40,830 nucleotides of DNA, from the NCBI GenBank assembly GCA_002811645.1, contig PDIP01000090.1, forward strand, positions 1 through 40,830, written 5' to 3'. Source of the stretch: Corallochytrium limacisporum. Lineage: Eukaryota > Opisthokonta. The notes beneath the pieces were generated by a model, which was not told the DNA's origin, made no database searches, and saw only the letters and a program-made list of their open reading frames with translations. The translations under genes were made by a program, and so were the position numbers. Below are positions 1-12,000 of this stretch, piece after piece. Each line of letters opens with the position of its first letter. Position 1 is the first letter of the stretch.

Positions 1-19
1 AACCCTAACCCTACCCTCC
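1..19. repeat. Telomere repeat remnant (AACCCT)n
   Basis: The window opens with two perfect AACCCT units and one degraded ACCCT unit. In this orientation (C-rich strand reading inward from the left end) this is what the left end of a chromosome with TTAGGG telomeres looks like. Only about three units are present, so the contig probably lost the rest of the array. An interstitial telomere scrap is possible but the position at base 1 favours a true end. Confidence 0.85.
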
Positions 20-338
20 TTCGTAAATTGAGATTTTACCGCCAGCACTATATCCCAAATTGATGCGCTTCCGATCGAAGAATCTGAAAATCCCAGCCGT
101 TACCGAATAGCTCTTTATTGATGGTTATAGTTTTAGGACTTAGTTGGCAAAAATAAATAGTACCAACGGTAGACGGCATGTACTTTGGCGAGTCTTTGCG
201 AGACGGTCAAAGTCTGCAATTGTGTTTTGGCAACATCCGAATAAGGTAGTAATACCGCGCAGTATTAATCGACCTGGTAATGGCTGCTAAAGCCAAATTC
301 ACCGTCTTCCTCGTATCAGCTAGGCTTCACGACTGATT
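20..338. other. Subtelomeric sequence, no gene seen
   Basis: AT-leaning unique sequence between the telomere repeat and the first gene. I see no open frame, repeat array or RNA gene in it. Confidence 0.5.
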
Positions 339-875
339 CTACAGCGTCCACAGAGGGTAATCATACCAGTCAATATTATGTGCTTTTTGGTACGGACAAC
401 TGGCGCCAAACTCACCGTCTGCTCGTTCCAGCCATTCGTGAGGGGTGCAGACGGACAGGATGATGGACTCGGTATGCTTCTTTTCGTCGTCGATCATTAA
501 CCTAGATCCAGCTGTTACATAATTGACCGGCTGATAGGCGACGTCAGTGTCTCCGAAGCTCGGACGACAAATTTTCTTTTCCTCGATCCACTTGAAGTGG
601 ATGTCGAAGGTCGTACCCTGGTCCGAGTCAAGACCCACTTCGAAAATGGTGAGAGGGACGACCGAGTGCGTTCTGCATCTGAATTCATCGGCTACCACAT
701 CGAGCCAAGCATAATTGTGGTCTGGAAGAGAATAGTGATTTCCATGCCAATCGGTTGTGTCGAACATCATCAAATCGTCAAAAGGAACAATCAGCTTCCA
801 ATCCTCCTTGTCTGTGAAGTTACAGATCCTCAAGTAGGTGGACCAGGAATGGGAGATCGGGGCAGGGGCAGCCAT
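339..875 (-). CDS. Unknown 178-aa subtelomeric protein
   Basis: I do not recognise this protein. It starts at an ATG in a strong context (CCACC before ATG-G) and ends at TAG. It is about 178 residues, rich in Trp, Tyr, Asp and His, with no signal peptide or membrane segment. Composition and lack of stops make it protein-like. It begins with an Ala/Pro stretch and a segment reading HSWSTYLRICNFTDKEDW (residues 9-26); a diverged copy of that segment lies just upstream on the same strand (938-1003). This first-gene position next to the telomere, with a partial duplicate beside it, is typical of fast-evolving subtelomeric families. A spliced upstream exon cannot be excluded. Function unknown. Confidence 0.55.
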   Translation of the reverse strand: MAAPAPISHSWSTYLRICNFTDKEDWKLIVPFDDLMMFDTTDWHGNHYSLPDHNYAWLDVVADEFRCRTHSVVPLTIFEVGLDSDQGTTFDIHFKWIEEKKICRPSFGDTDVAYQPVNYVTAGSRLMIDDEKKHTESIILSVCTPHEWLERADGEFGASCPYQKAHNIDWYDYPLWTL

Positions 876-937
876 GGTGGATGGGTTTGGTTTGATTTGG
901 TATGTAGTCTCTTGATGTGAAAGAAAACTTTGTATCT

Positions 938-1003
938 GCTAGAAGATTCTTCAGTTGTGAGGTGATCAGAGATCCTCAAATACCCTGTAGACCACGAGGA
1001 ATC
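938..1003 (-). pseudogene. Diverged 5' fragment related to the 339-875 gene
   Basis: On the minus strand this stretch reads SSWSTGYLRISDHLTTEES, matching the HSWSTYLRICNFTDKED region near the start of the neighbouring gene, with shared DNA around TTGAGGATCT. The frame differs from the intact gene and similarity is lost downstream. It looks like a truncated tandem duplicate. It has no ATG of its own in that frame (the open frame begins at GTG). An alternative first exon is a less likely reading. Confidence 0.4.
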
Positions 1004-1027
1004 CTCTCCCCCGGTGCCGGCCACCAC

Positions 1028-2602
1028 GAATGCCAGACATGGTACACATCGTTTTAAGCTGGAAATATTTCTAAAGTTTCTAAGAAACTCGCGGCCTTAT
1101 GGAGCTGGGCATGTGCCGTATAATCGGATGTCAATGAAAGCTATTGATGGAGTTGGCTGATTACAGATGTCTAATTTCAGTGGGCGACGAAGAATTTGAT
1201 ACTTCCAGTTTCTTGCCAGGTTCGTGCTGGATTAGGGCGCTCGGTGCCGTGTAAGGGCCTCTTGGTAGGGCCCCTCCTCCCGCCGCGGGGAAGGGCGGGG
1301 GTGTTGTTTTCGAATCTCTGCGCTCTCGCCTTCTTGCACACGAAAAGTGACAGCCTTTCCGAGCCGGTGGGACTCCGTGCACAGCAACTTCCGGATTCGG
1401 CTTCATTTCTAGTAAAGTGACAACGTACGAGAGTTTCAGCTGTCTTGTTCCCTTTTATCACTACTGCCCCTGTGCGTGCCCACATCCGAACGGCTCTTAG
1501 TTTCTGGGTGCGAGTCCAATCTCAATTTGTGCAGAGCCAATAACAATGTTTGACTCTGCATTGTGCTCGGAATGGATCTCCGACCGGGGGATTGACCGGA
1601 GTTGGCGACAAACTCCAGCGGTTCCAGTCCATTTGTAATAAATATGCCGTACTACAAAAGTTCGATCCCAGCTGGATTCTGTACCGCTTTGTTTCCAAAA
1701 TTATGACACCGGCCCCAACGGCCCTAATCAGCATGGGGCTGGAAAATGCTAACAGAAAATATTCAGTGTCCGCACAGAGCCAGAACTAATGAAATCGTGA
1801 AACGAATCTACTTTATATTTTCTAGGTCACCGACCGTCTGTGATCGGGAGCAATAGTCAGTGGAAACCATGAAGGAAAGATTTCCCTTATTTCCGCCTGA
1901 ATTGCGCACTTGAGATAACTTTGATGGGATCAAAACTATACCACGGGTGCGATCTCTGTAGCCCGCATTGAACCCAGGCTTCATTCGTACAACTGAGACT
2001 AATCAAGTAAGTGGGCACTGGGTCTCGGGCGGCAAAGAAAGCCAGTGCAATCAAAACCCACCGACAGATCCAGGGACTTAAATTCAGATTGGGCTGTGAT
2101 ACCAGTAGGATTAATCTAGGTCCGCCAGGGGCAAAATGTGCGATACCCAGAATATGATTCACATCTGGAGATGTCACGATACCAGGTACAGACTCAGTAT
2201 GGTAGTCAATGGCTGTGAATATCCAATGTGCCCCGTCATAGAAAGAAATGGGGTCACTCTATCATTTTACCGCAGTACCGCAGAAAGCCACTTTGGGTAG
2301 AGGTATATCCACAATATCGATATCTAATGGCTAACAAGCTGTAACCCTGACTGCTGTGTGTGTGTATGTCAGATATACAGGGAACTCCGCTTCATAAAAT
2401 GAAGTGTGTCTGGAAATGCGTTTCTCCACATATTTTACGGTTAGTCTACTGGAAGACTTCGCACTGCCTGAGGTCTGTCATTACGGGAGTATCGAATTCC
2501 CCGTTCAGTGGACTTCGAGAGGTCTTCAGCTATAGGTTCGAAATTCGATGGTTGCGTCGGATAACATTGCGTTCGTTACCGTTAAAGGTCCTGGGCAGTT
2601 CC
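1028..2602. other. Gene-free subtelomeric spacer
   Basis: Only short overlapping open frames on both strands, none with recognisable content. There is a plausible splice acceptor on the plus strand near 1825 (pyrimidine tract then TTCTAG) and a GTAAGT near 2007, but no coding exon I can tie to them. No tRNA-like structure was found. Confidence 0.4.
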
Positions 2603-4339
2603 CTAATCGGCATCTTGTTCATACGGGGAGGGTAAATGAGGTGGGTCGGTTATGTCGGTCGGACTTTCATGTTTTTGTTTGTCTGTTTCGTTGACGGATG
2701 TCGCGCTTTGTGTTTCGACCCTTCCCATCTCACTCCCGTCAAGGTCACATCCAGGTAGTGTGACTGGTTTCACGTTCCCACTTAGGGGGCGCCAGCACAG
2801 ATAACCAAGAAATCCAAAGTACAGAAGAGCGACGATTAAACAAATTACATAGATGGTAATTTCCACAGGTGTCGTGGTGTTGATGCCAACCACCGTGCTG
2901 GCCATGAGATAAACATTGGCAGCAACCACCAGAACAATCAGGAACAGGGAAGTAATAGTTAAGGGCCTTCTGTTCACAAACTTGCCCATAATATCCGTGC
3001 TACATGTAAATCTCATTAAGGGAACAAGGGCGAAGGGAAGCTGAAAGCTGAGCACAATGGACGAAATAAGAATCAAAAGATTCGCACCCCTATCGCCTGC
3101 AAGAATGGTAAAGATCAAAGAAGGTATGAGAGAACATGTACGAGTGATCATGTTACGTTTGTATGGCTCGATTCTCATTTGGAGAAAGCCTTGCATAACA
3201 AATTGCCCCGCAAATGTACCGGTAATGGTACTGCTTTGTCCGCTTGCGAGGAGGGCAATTCCGAATATGAGTTTCGCACCCTTGCCAAGGGACTCACGGA
3301 GCATGCTGGCAGCATCAAGAAAGCCTATATCCAAAACGTCATCCACAACTCTGTAGTTGTTAATTTCAGAAGGAAAGAATACTGCACCAGAAGCTACGAT
3401 CACTGCAGCATTAATGATGAAACCAACCACGAGTCCAAAGGCGCACTCTACAGCACAGTAGAAATTTGCCCACTTAACCTGAACATCACTCCTGTGGTCT
3501 ACTTTACGTGTCTGCATAAGAGCGCTGTGCAAGTAGAGATTATGAGGCATAACTACTGCCCCAACAAGGGAGACAGCAATAAAGAGCTGCTCGGGATAAA
3601 TAATCGGTATGAATCCGGACCACATTGTTCCACAGTAGTTACGGGGACAGTCAGCATGACCTTTTTGGCAACCCAGGGTATCATACCATTCCTCGTCACT
3701 AAGGCAGTTAGCGGAATCAATTGTCCATGCCACCGGACTCATACCTGCTTCAACAACGAAACAGATACCCATAATGCTGATGAGGGTGACAATAACTGCT
3801 TCAATCTTCCGGATTCCAAAGGTTTGCAGAACTAGGAACATCATAGTGGAAAGAGTAGTAAGCACAACGCCCAACCAAAGAGGGAATTTAAAGAGAAGTT
3901 TCAGTGCAAATGCTGATCCGATGACTTCCGGGATGTCAGAACAAATTATCACAATCTCAGTTAATATCCATAATCCAATTGTTGTGGCTGTACGTTCGCC
4001 GTATTCCAACCGGCACGCTTCTGCTAAGTTCAACCGCGACACGACACCAAGGCGCGCAGCGAGAATCTGCAGGAGCAGAGCCATGGCACTGGCAACGACT
4101 AGAACCCAGAGCAGGGAATAGTTATATGCAGCGCCGGATATGATGTCACTAAGAAGGTTACCTGGATCAATGTATGCGATGGAGATGAGCATTCCGGGAC
4201 CGAAGAAAGTAGCAAAAGTCTTCCAGCTAAAGCGATCCTCTGCAAGTCCGTGAACTTCAAGCGGCCCCTTCTCGGGGCGCTCAATGAATGCTTTGAACCG
4301 CTGAGTGGGTTTTTGGTAGAACTTTTCGAGATCAGGCAT
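2603..4339 (-). CDS. NRAMP-family divalent metal (Mn/Fe) transporter
   Basis: Natural-resistance-associated macrophage protein family: proton-coupled import of Mn2+, Fe2+ and similar ions across plasma, vacuolar or endosomal membranes. The first ATG is at 4339 and gives 578 residues; the longer frame to 4384 begins at TTG and is not a credible eukaryotic start. The first-helix metal motif DPGN is at residues 58-61 and the helix-6 motif MPHNLYLHS begins at 264; both are hallmarks of the family. About eleven hydrophobic segments follow the usual pattern. Between helices 5 and 6, residues about 203-245 form an inserted loop with four cysteines (212, 224, 231, 236), which is unusual. The C-terminal tail (last ~50 residues) is hydrophilic, Asp/Glu/Thr-rich, probably cytosolic. 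It ends at TAG. Family assignment is firm; substrate and membrane are inferred. Confidence 0.95.
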   Translation of the reverse strand: MPDLEKFYQKPTQRFKAFIERPEKGPLEVHGLAEDRFSWKTFATFFGPGMLISIAYIDPGNLLSDIISGAAYNYSLLWVLVVASAMALLLQILAARLGVVSRLNLAEACRLEYGERTATTIGLWILTEIVIICSDIPEVIGSAFALKLLFKFPLWLGVVLTTLSTMMFLVLQTFGIRKIEAVIVTLISIMGICFVVEAGMSPVAWTIDSANCLSDEEWYDTLGCQKGHADCPRNYCGTMWSGFIPIIYPEQLFIAVSLVGAVVMPHNLYLHSALMQTRKVDHRSDVQVKWANFYCAVECAFGLVVGFIINAAVIVASGAVFFPSEINNYRVVDDVLDIGFLDAASMLRESLGKGAKLIFGIALLASGQSSTITGTFAGQFVMQGFLQMRIEPYKRNMITRTCSLIPSLIFTILAGDRGANLLILISSIVLSFQLPFALVPLMRFTCSTDIMGKFVNRRPLTITSLFLIVLVVAANVYLMASTVVGINTTTPVEITIYVICLIVALLYFGFLGYLCWRPLSGNVKPVTLPGCDLDGSEMGRVETQSATSVNETDKQKHESPTDITDPPHLPSPYEQDAD

Positions 4340-6732
4340 ATTGTCTATTTGTTCTGAGTGAGATTTCGTCCGTCTTGTAAACAATTAGTATGAAGAGTGA
4401 ATAAATGCCAGACTGGTCTCTTTGATCCTGGAGTGGTCGCCCGGATCATCTCGTATCGCTATTTAACTACTTGTTCCTGGCACCTTACCTTAATGTGCGA
4501 CTTTCTGTGACAGGAACGTCAGCAATACAAGGCTTGATGTAGAGATATCACATGATGTGATTTCGTATTCAGGTTTAGATTGTTTTACAATCCAAAGAAG
4601 TCAGAGAGCTGCACAGTTTTGCTATCAAGCTCAAACCCGATTGCCTTACTTTGCATTCTTCCCTTTCCCCCTTGTCCCTATTCCCCCAGCCAAACCCCTT
4701 CCTCCTGTGGGAGTCTTGAGTCCAGTTCTCCAAAACTTTGACCGGCCCTGGCTTGGTAAAGAATTGGCCCTTGCACTGCACACTATCACATACGGACTTC
4801 ATTTATAGCTTCGTGTCCTTCGAACCCCGGCATCTACGATCTTTGAGTACAACCGTACCTCAAAATCTCTTGGGGTGGACAGTGGCCGACCATTCACTTT
4901 ATCTCCGGTCGATGTGATCCGCTCATTATCGCTGTACACCTCACAAAGTGCCTATGAAAGAAGCATGTATGCCAAACCACACCGTTACATAAAATACAGA
5001 GGATCATGGACGACCGTATCACTTGAGGAACTGGCACTCAAGGGGCTCGTATACAGAAGCATTAGAAGAACTATAACCGGTCCAGGTACGGGTGATAGTC
5101 TTGGTGCCGGCCAAGCTAGAGGGTGTCAGTTTGGTTTGGTCCGCTTAACGTCTACGTCATCGTTGCTCATCGTTCTCGTAAATGTATACACGCTCTTCGT
5201 GCAAGTTTCAAACAAATACACTTCGAGATCTGCAATGGGCCTCGTGGACCTTCCTTTACTACGAAATTGTCTGCACGCCTGCGTCATGGCGCACTGGAGA
5301 TGAGTATGTCAGCACAGTTGGACACGCCCCCTTCCTCCCTAGGAGTTCCTACGGCCTTCCACTACAAATATCCGAAACATGTTCCGGTTGTTAAGGAGTT
5401 TCACTTTACATTCGAACGGGATCAAGGCAGGGTTTCACACCACTCTCTCCTCCCGCCGTTCTTCCAGCCACCATACGAGACACTAAGTGCTGAAAAATTT
5501 CCGGCTTGTAGACCATACATCTTTCTAAGCCCTGCGATCCTATATTCATAGAGAATTTGAACCGGAATTAGATTGGTCGTTAAGAGGTTTGGTGGCGGAA
5601 GAGAATACCCACAGTACATTGCCAAAGCAATTCACAAAGGAAGGCTGTGCGCAGCGAGTGTCCAGCGATGTACATTATTGACTTCCTTAGTACGATGGCA
5701 TTCAATAGTAAACAAGAGTAGGAACACCGAACCCAGAGTTCCCTCACAGATCCAACATTGTAGCAAGCAGGAGCGTGTTACTGTTTCTTAGTACAGATGG
5801 TATGGCACAGACTTTAGCTGTCAAGAAGCTCAGACGCGCAGAACAGTATAGTGCGGTCACGGAATCTATTCAATCTATTCCCGTGGTCTGCCGGCAGGTC
5901 AATCCGATGCCAAGCCGTAGCCGACTCAAGGTGTGAATCAACCATTGCAAGGCTACTCTATCTTGTTGTGTCATTGCGACAATAGTCTCGAATCGCGGCC
6001 ACAGATTGGGCATGCTTTTGTGACACCAGAAACTGAATTTTCTCGTTCAGGTCCAAACTTTGCAACAAGTTACAGGGTTCTCTTGAAGTGAGAAGGACTG
6101 TGATGGACCAGAAAAATAGAACTTGTTTAAGAAATCTGGTAAGTATGCCTCCGTAGAACTTTCCATTCAGTCCATTCCCATGGGCACACCACTGTGGGAG
6201 GCTAGAGGATGTGGTGGACTTGGTGCAGTCGCATTTGAGGGAGTGAGTCATTGCCTCCAGAGCGGGACATTTCATTTGCGGGGCAGCATAGTCAGCAATT
6301 ATTTACGGATTCTCTCAGATTGTGCCTGCTACCAAAAGAAGGATTTGACGCCCGCACAACGTAGAGAGATGTCAATTGATGGACAACTGGGCAAAATACC
6401 ATGGAAAAGATTGAAACGACCCACTTTCGTCGTGCACACATTTTGTACAATCGCAGTTTTTTTCAAGGACGGACGAGAGCGAGAAGGCCTTGGGTAGCCC
6501 GTATACTCTCCCTTTTGTGTGTGCACCGCAACAGGATAGCTACGATCGCCAAATTTCACAGTGCTTTGCAGGCAAAGAATTCGGCAGTTCATGATGCAGC
6601 ACGCTAACCCTCAAACACCGAGAGCATGTTGATCAGAGACAGGAGGACACGAAGTGCCATGTTGGAGGGGATTTAAAGATACAATGACTCTAATTTTCGG
6701 ATGAGAATGAGGCTAGCGGTGAACGCTCCTGT
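4340..6732. other. 2.4 kb spacer, no confident gene
   Basis: Several short frames overlap on both strands (for example around 4875-5551 and 6123-6592) but none carries a recognisable domain and most begin at TTG or GTG. A strong plus-strand donor (GTAAGTATG at 6139) follows a short ATG frame starting at 6103, and a pyrimidine-rich acceptor ends at 6534; the two would join in phase, but the resulting peptide is only about 30 residues. I do not call it a gene. Confidence 0.4.
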
Positions 6733-9027
6733 TTAGAACAGGTAGGCAGCACCACCGTGGGCAACGTCATAGCGATCAAGATCCATAACCTTGACCCATG
6801 CGTTACCAAACTCGCGTACAAAGCGTTCCTTGGCATCGTTGGAACCATACACCTCGCTTAAAGCTCTGAGTTCGTCATGGTGGCCAAAGATGAGATCGTA
6901 ACGAGTAGCTCTATACTTCTCGTCGAGGGTTTCGCGATCGCGTCCAATAAACTCATACTCAAATTCGTCAGCGGGCTCCCATACAGTAGAAATGTCGAGT
7001 AGATTTACAAAGAAGTCGTTGGTAAGAACTCCAGGTTTGTCAGTCAGTACACCGAGCTTAGAGCCATCATAGTTGGCACCCATGGCACGCATGCCTCCCA
7101 CAAGTACTGTCATCTCCGGAGGAGTTAGAGTCAGAAGCTGTGCCTTGTCAAGCAGAAGCTCTTCGGCTTCAAGGAAGCAGCTCTGATTCTTGTAGGACCT
7201 GAAGCCGTCGCCTGTTGGGTTTAGAACCTCAAAGGACTCAACATCAGTCATGTCCTGCGTAGCATCGGTGCGACCTGGAGTGAAGGGAAGCTCGATTTTG
7301 ACACCAGCGGCCTCAGCGGCCGCCTCAACGGCAGTAGTACCAGCGAGTACAATAACATCGGCAATAGAAATCTTCACCTTGTTCTTGTTACTGTTGTTAA
7401 AGTTCTTCTGGATTTCCTCCAGCTTTTTCAATACCTCCTTCAATTCCTTGGGGTTGTTCACCTCCCAGTCCTTCATAGGGGAAAGCCGGATGCGGGCACC
7501 ATTGGCACCACCACGCATGTCAGAGACTCGGAAAGTAGACGCAGACGCCCAGGCGGTCGAGACCAACTGAGAGGTGGACAGTCCACTGCTCAGAATATCT
7601 TCTTTCAGTTTCTTGACGTCATTCTTTTTGACCAGCTTGTGATCCACAGCGGGCAAAGGATCTTGCCAGATAAAGTCCTCCTTAGGCACGTCAGGTCCGA
7701 GGTATCGAGACTTGGGTCCCATATCGCGGTGGGTCAGCTTGAACCAGGCCTGGGCAAATGCCTTTGCAAAGTACTCAGGGTCTTTATAGAACTTGAGGGA
7801 GATTTCTTTGAAACCTGGGTCGTCGCGAAGCGCAAGATCAGTAGTCATCATGTGGCATGTATGACGTTTGCTTGGGTCGTCGGGGTGTGCAGCATCGGGA
7901 ACGGTACACTTGTCGCCCGCAGCCTTCCATTGCCATGCTCCAGCCGGGCTTGTGGTTAGTTCCCATTCATACTCAAAGAGATTGTGGAAGAAGCCATTAT
8001 TCCACTCGGTAGGCTTATTGGTCCAAGTGACCTCAAGTCCGGAAGAGATAGTATCGTCACCGAAGCCAGTTCCAAAGGAGGAGAGCCATCCAAAGTCCTG
8101 ATTCTGGATAGGTGCAGCCGCGGGTTCAGGACCCTTATAGTCCGGCTTGGCGGCACCGTGTGCTTTACCAAATGTATGACCGCCTCCGATAAGAGCCACG
8201 ATCTCCTCGTCGTTCATACCCATGCGTCCGAAAGTTGCACGGATATCAAAGGCTGCCTTTTTAGGGACTGGCTGACCCCTTGGGCCTTCAGGATTGACAT
8301 AAATGAGGCCCATCTCGGTTGCAGCGAGGGGGCTGTCTAGCTTGCGCTTACCGGTGAAACGTTCATCACCAGTCAGGAACTCAGGCTCGGTTCCCCAGTA
8401 CGTGTCCTCCTCCGGTTGCCACAGGTCCAAACGCCCGCCTCCAAAGCCAACTGTCTCCAGTCCCATGTCCTCAAGGGCAACGGTACCGCACAGGATGATC
8501 AGATCACCCCAGGAGATGGATGAGCCATACTTTTGTTTGATAGGCCACAGCAAGCGACGGGCCTTATCCAGATTGACATTATCAGGCCAGCTGTTAAGAG
8601 GAGCGAAGCGCTGCATTCCGTGGCCACTACCACCGCGACCGTCATCGGCGCGGTAAGTACCTGCAGAGTGCCAGGCCATACGGACGAAGAAGGGACCGTA
8701 ATGACCAAAATCAGCAGGCCACCAACTCTGAGAGTCGGTCATCAGGTCACGCAAATCCTTCTTGACATCTTCCAGTTTCAACTTCTTGAATTGCTCCACG
8801 TAGTTGAAGTCTTCTCCCAGAGGATTGGACTTTTGAGAGTGGTAACGTAGCACATCCACGTTGATGCGATTGGGCCACCAGTCGCTATTCCGTCTACCTT
8901 GGCCAGCAGCTCCAAATGGACACGTTGATGAAGCAGGTGAGGAATCCTTTCCGGACTCCATCGGCGTCGCATCAACATAGAACACTGCCACCAGGAAGGC
9001 AAAAATAATTTCAAACAGAAACTTCAT
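6733..9027 (-). CDS. katG: Secreted catalase-peroxidase (KatG)
   Basis: Bifunctional heme catalase-peroxidase that disproportionates H2O2 and oxidises phenolic donors. The ATG at 9027 opens a 764-residue protein whose first 20 residues form a classic signal peptide (Lys-Phe-Leu-Phe start, hydrophobic core, small residues before TPMES), so the enzyme should be extracellular or in the secretory path. The N-terminal active domain has the distal Arg116-Trp119-His120, Tyr243 and Met269 for the Met-Tyr-Trp adduct needed for catalase activity, and the proximal His284 in [11 protein letters not shown]. The C-terminal half is the usual degenerate peroxidase repeat. All key residues are intact. Secreted KatGs are known from fungi (KatG2 type); bacterial and protist ones also exist, so lateral origin is possible. 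A TATTTAAG on the minus strand at about 9178-9185 could be its core promoter. Confidence 0.97.
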   Translation of the reverse strand: MKFLFEIIFAFLVAVFYVDATPMESGKDSSPASSTCPFGAAGQGRRNSDWWPNRINVDVLRYHSQKSNPLGEDFNYVEQFKKLKLEDVKKDLRDLMTDSQSWWPADFGHYGPFFVRMAWHSAGTYRADDGRGGSGHGMQRFAPLNSWPDNVNLDKARRLLWPIKQKYGSSISWGDLIILCGTVALEDMGLETVGFGGGRLDLWQPEEDTYWGTEPEFLTGDERFTGKRKLDSPLAATEMGLIYVNPEGPRGQPVPKKAAFDIRATFGRMGMNDEEIVALIGGGHTFGKAHGAAKPDYKGPEPAAAPIQNQDFGWLSSFGTGFGDDTISSGLEVTWTNKPTEWNNGFFHNLFEYEWELTTSPAGAWQWKAAGDKCTVPDAAHPDDPSKRHTCHMMTTDLALRDDPGFKEISLKFYKDPEYFAKAFAQAWFKLTHRDMGPKSRYLGPDVPKEDFIWQDPLPAVDHKLVKKNDVKKLKEDILSSGLSTSQLVSTAWASASTFRVSDMRGGANGARIRLSPMKDWEVNNPKELKEVLKKLEEIQKNFNNSNKNKVKISIADVIVLAGTTAVEAAAEAAGVKIELPFTPGRTDATQDMTDVESFEVLNPTGDGFRSYKNQSCFLEAEELLLDKAQLLTLTPPEMTVLVGGMRAMGANYDGSKLGVLTDKPGVLTNDFFVNLLDISTVWEPADEFEYEFIGRDRETLDEKYRATRYDLIFGHHDELRALSEVYGSNDAKERFVREFGNAWVKVMDLDRYDVAHGGAAYLF

Positions 9028-12000
9028 GTTGTCATTCGAAGTCAGACGAATGAATATGCTATATTGTTCTTGTAACTCCTATGCTGTAGCACTGTTCTTT
9101 AACACTTAGCCTCCAAAGCGGTGAAGCATGTATAGATCAAGAGGATCAGACTTAGATCTGTTCTTGACGGGATCTGCTTAAATACCCTTTTGGTTTGTTT
9201 TTGTCCGCTAGAGATACCACCGTTGACTCGAAAGTAGATCCTTCCATAAACACAAATTAAACCACCTTCCCAGTAACTAAAGCATTCTCCATCAAGATAG
9301 AGCCTTGGTATTCCATCCGCTTTTGGTCCCACTCCGCGCTACTGTTCTTCCGATGAGCCGGCACTCGTTCTGTTTCCGTAGGGCACACAATGCAACACCA
9401 ACCAGTGGCATCAGAGGGGTCATTCCTATAAGATGCCACGTCGGTCTTGAAATGTGACGCGGACATACCGCATTGGTAACGGAATAGTAACAGAGCATGA
9501 TCCTCTTGGCAGCGTCGGTCGTCTAGTATTCTCGTTTATCTCTTGGGAATTTGGCCTGACTCCTTGGGATCCTCCTGGAATGCGTCAAACCCGCACTGTC
9601 CACAAATTCAAGCAAAAAATCAAAGTAAAAAACTTCTGCACTTGAGCAAAATATAGGGATCGTCAAGGTGACGACGTCAATCGTACTACGCATTGGGCCG
9701 TTTTTTTGCCGCAAATGGAGTGTTGGCTGATTCATTGGGACTAAGAGAATGACTATCAACCACATCTCCATGTGTGAGAATGCAGTAATTTTCGCGGCCG
9801 GGCCGATTAATACGGGTTTGTGGCCAAAGGAAGATATTCCTGAAAACAGTCTAGGAAATGTCAGTCTCTATATGTTGACGAAAATGCCATATCCAAAGGG
9901 TGACTATCTGTACCTGGGGGCCTGTGGGACCAAACGGGCTGCTTTGTTAACACATGCACACAGATTAACGTGCCCATGGCATTGCAAATTTTTGTGGACA
10001 ACAGTTCGCGGGCGAACAATGACGGGTTACGTATCACAAGAAATAGCTGGAATGTGAAAGTTGCTTCAGTTTTACCACACGCACTGGTCAACCCGTAAAC
10101 CATTTCGGAGATCAAACTCCGGAGCCGTGAATCCTGGTAATCCCGGTAGTTTCAGGCTTGGGAAGGAAATCACCTTTGGCTGTACCTCCGGGCCACTCCA
10201 AAAAAATGCTTACTAACTCTGGCATTCATGGCATTCACATAAAAATGGTACGCCTTATTAATCGTTCGCTGACGCCTACGGTGTCGACCTTAAAAACGGC
10301 CAAAATTTGAGCATAGCTAGTCAGGTGTCACCAAACGTTTTCGTGCGAGGGAAACCAGAATTAATCTGTTTTCATCATTGTATGTGTCCTCTGCAAGGTT
10401 GCGACTTCCATCTTACGCGCCTCAAGTGTGCAGGTAGGATTCGCCAACAGAAGGATATGTCTTGGTAAGGGATTGGATGAGCCCGGATAAATCTCGTTGT
10501 TATGAATGAAGTCCCATGACAAATCCGAAAGGGGGCAGTCAAACCAAAGACATATGTCAATACCTAACGGGCTCGCGAGATCTGAGCACAATACTAGGCA
10601 CGAGTAAGCGTCCATATGAGGTCGTTGTTCTTACAATGCACTTACTGGGTATCACCTGTTTCTTTCGTCCCGTACACTCGATTTCATCGATATTTTAGTT
10701 CTCCTTTGTGGTCATGCACCTCGACAGTTCATGCGGTTGAGGTTTTGACATCTCCTTTGGGCCAGGAGACCAATGAAGGAAAACCGCTGGGCAGTCATCC
10801 AGTCAGTTAACACAGCGTATAAGTAGTATCGTTTACAGATGGATTGAAGGCGTACTTCTTTGCGGACTGGACCGGGGTGCCAAAACACGATGCAAGCGGG
10901 TATCATGTTTCAGTTGCGACGTTGGAAACTGTGCGAATCTGGAACATGATCCACCCAGGGTGCCAGGGTGTCGGGTGATTTTGGAGGTGGCTACCTGTTT
11001 TGCTCCACTGCAAAATGAACACTGGACGCTTCATACAAGACCACAATCGACCACTCCTCCTCCAAGTGCTTTGGCAGCGAATGTCAGAAGCTCGGACGAT
11101 TCACTGTGCGTCGAATCGACATGTTTGGGAGCCCGCAGTGCTCTTCGCTCATTGTCTCAGCTGGAAAATTTGGCAACCCCTCGTTGCGATGTATTCCAAA
11201 TGCCGCGCCCGAATAGAAATTCTAGAGCAGTGGTGTCCACAAGGGCACAGGACAGCGATGGTGGGAAGTACAGAAACGTCCCCAAGATTTACCAAGCCCA
11301 TCTTCTTACCCGGAAATAGAAGGAAAACACGGCTCACCGGTTTGAGTAACTAAGAAGTAAAGGCTTTGTAGGGGTCCAACACTGCTCACTAAGAAGGGAA
11401 GTCCAATGTCCTTTTAGGGTAGGGAAACACGGACAAGGGTTATCTTTGCAGCAGTGCTGCTGCAAATACATGTTGGCTAGAACTAGACTTTCGTTGTAGA
11501 AGCGCAAGACTTCTGTTTCATATTGTCTGGGACAATTGAATAAATAGGCTATGGCCAGGGTTAATGAGCAAAATAGCTATATGACGAAAGTACTTCTCAT
11601 CATTGGGTGCTCAGCATAAAGGGACCACAGTCACAACTGGTAGAGTTCGTCACAAATGGTTTGTGGATTCCCGTTTGTGTCTAAAGCAACCTAGTGTATA
11701 CAATTCACATCCGGTAAATCACTGTCATGAATGGAACAACTACCTGGGTAGCATTGGGCTCACGATATTTCAGATGCGAGACCGGATATGACACGGAGGT
11801 CAGGTTCCCTTCTGTTAACTGGCCCACAAAGAGGGTCTTCATGGCTTTTCGTGGTCTCATTTTGTATGCTCTTACAGTTTCACAAGCTCCATGCCACCTT
11901 GGTCGATGGAAAACGAAAGTGGAACCGTCATTTCACGTCTAATATTGCCGAGCTTCTCGCGACAAGCTGTGGAAGTGCCAGCCTGCGCGAAGGCTGACAT

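Noticed and set aside
1640-1700. tRNA-like B box (AGTTCGATCCC)
   Set aside because: No T-stem, acceptor stem or A box could be paired around it.
4340-4384. NRAMP N-terminal extension
   Set aside because: The extra 15 codons begin at TTG; the first ATG is at 4339 and the family N-terminus does not need them.
10960-11353. Overlapping frames as a transposon or gene remnant
   Set aside because: Both frames start at non-ATG codons, no integrase, transposase or RT motif is visible, and codon patterns look random.
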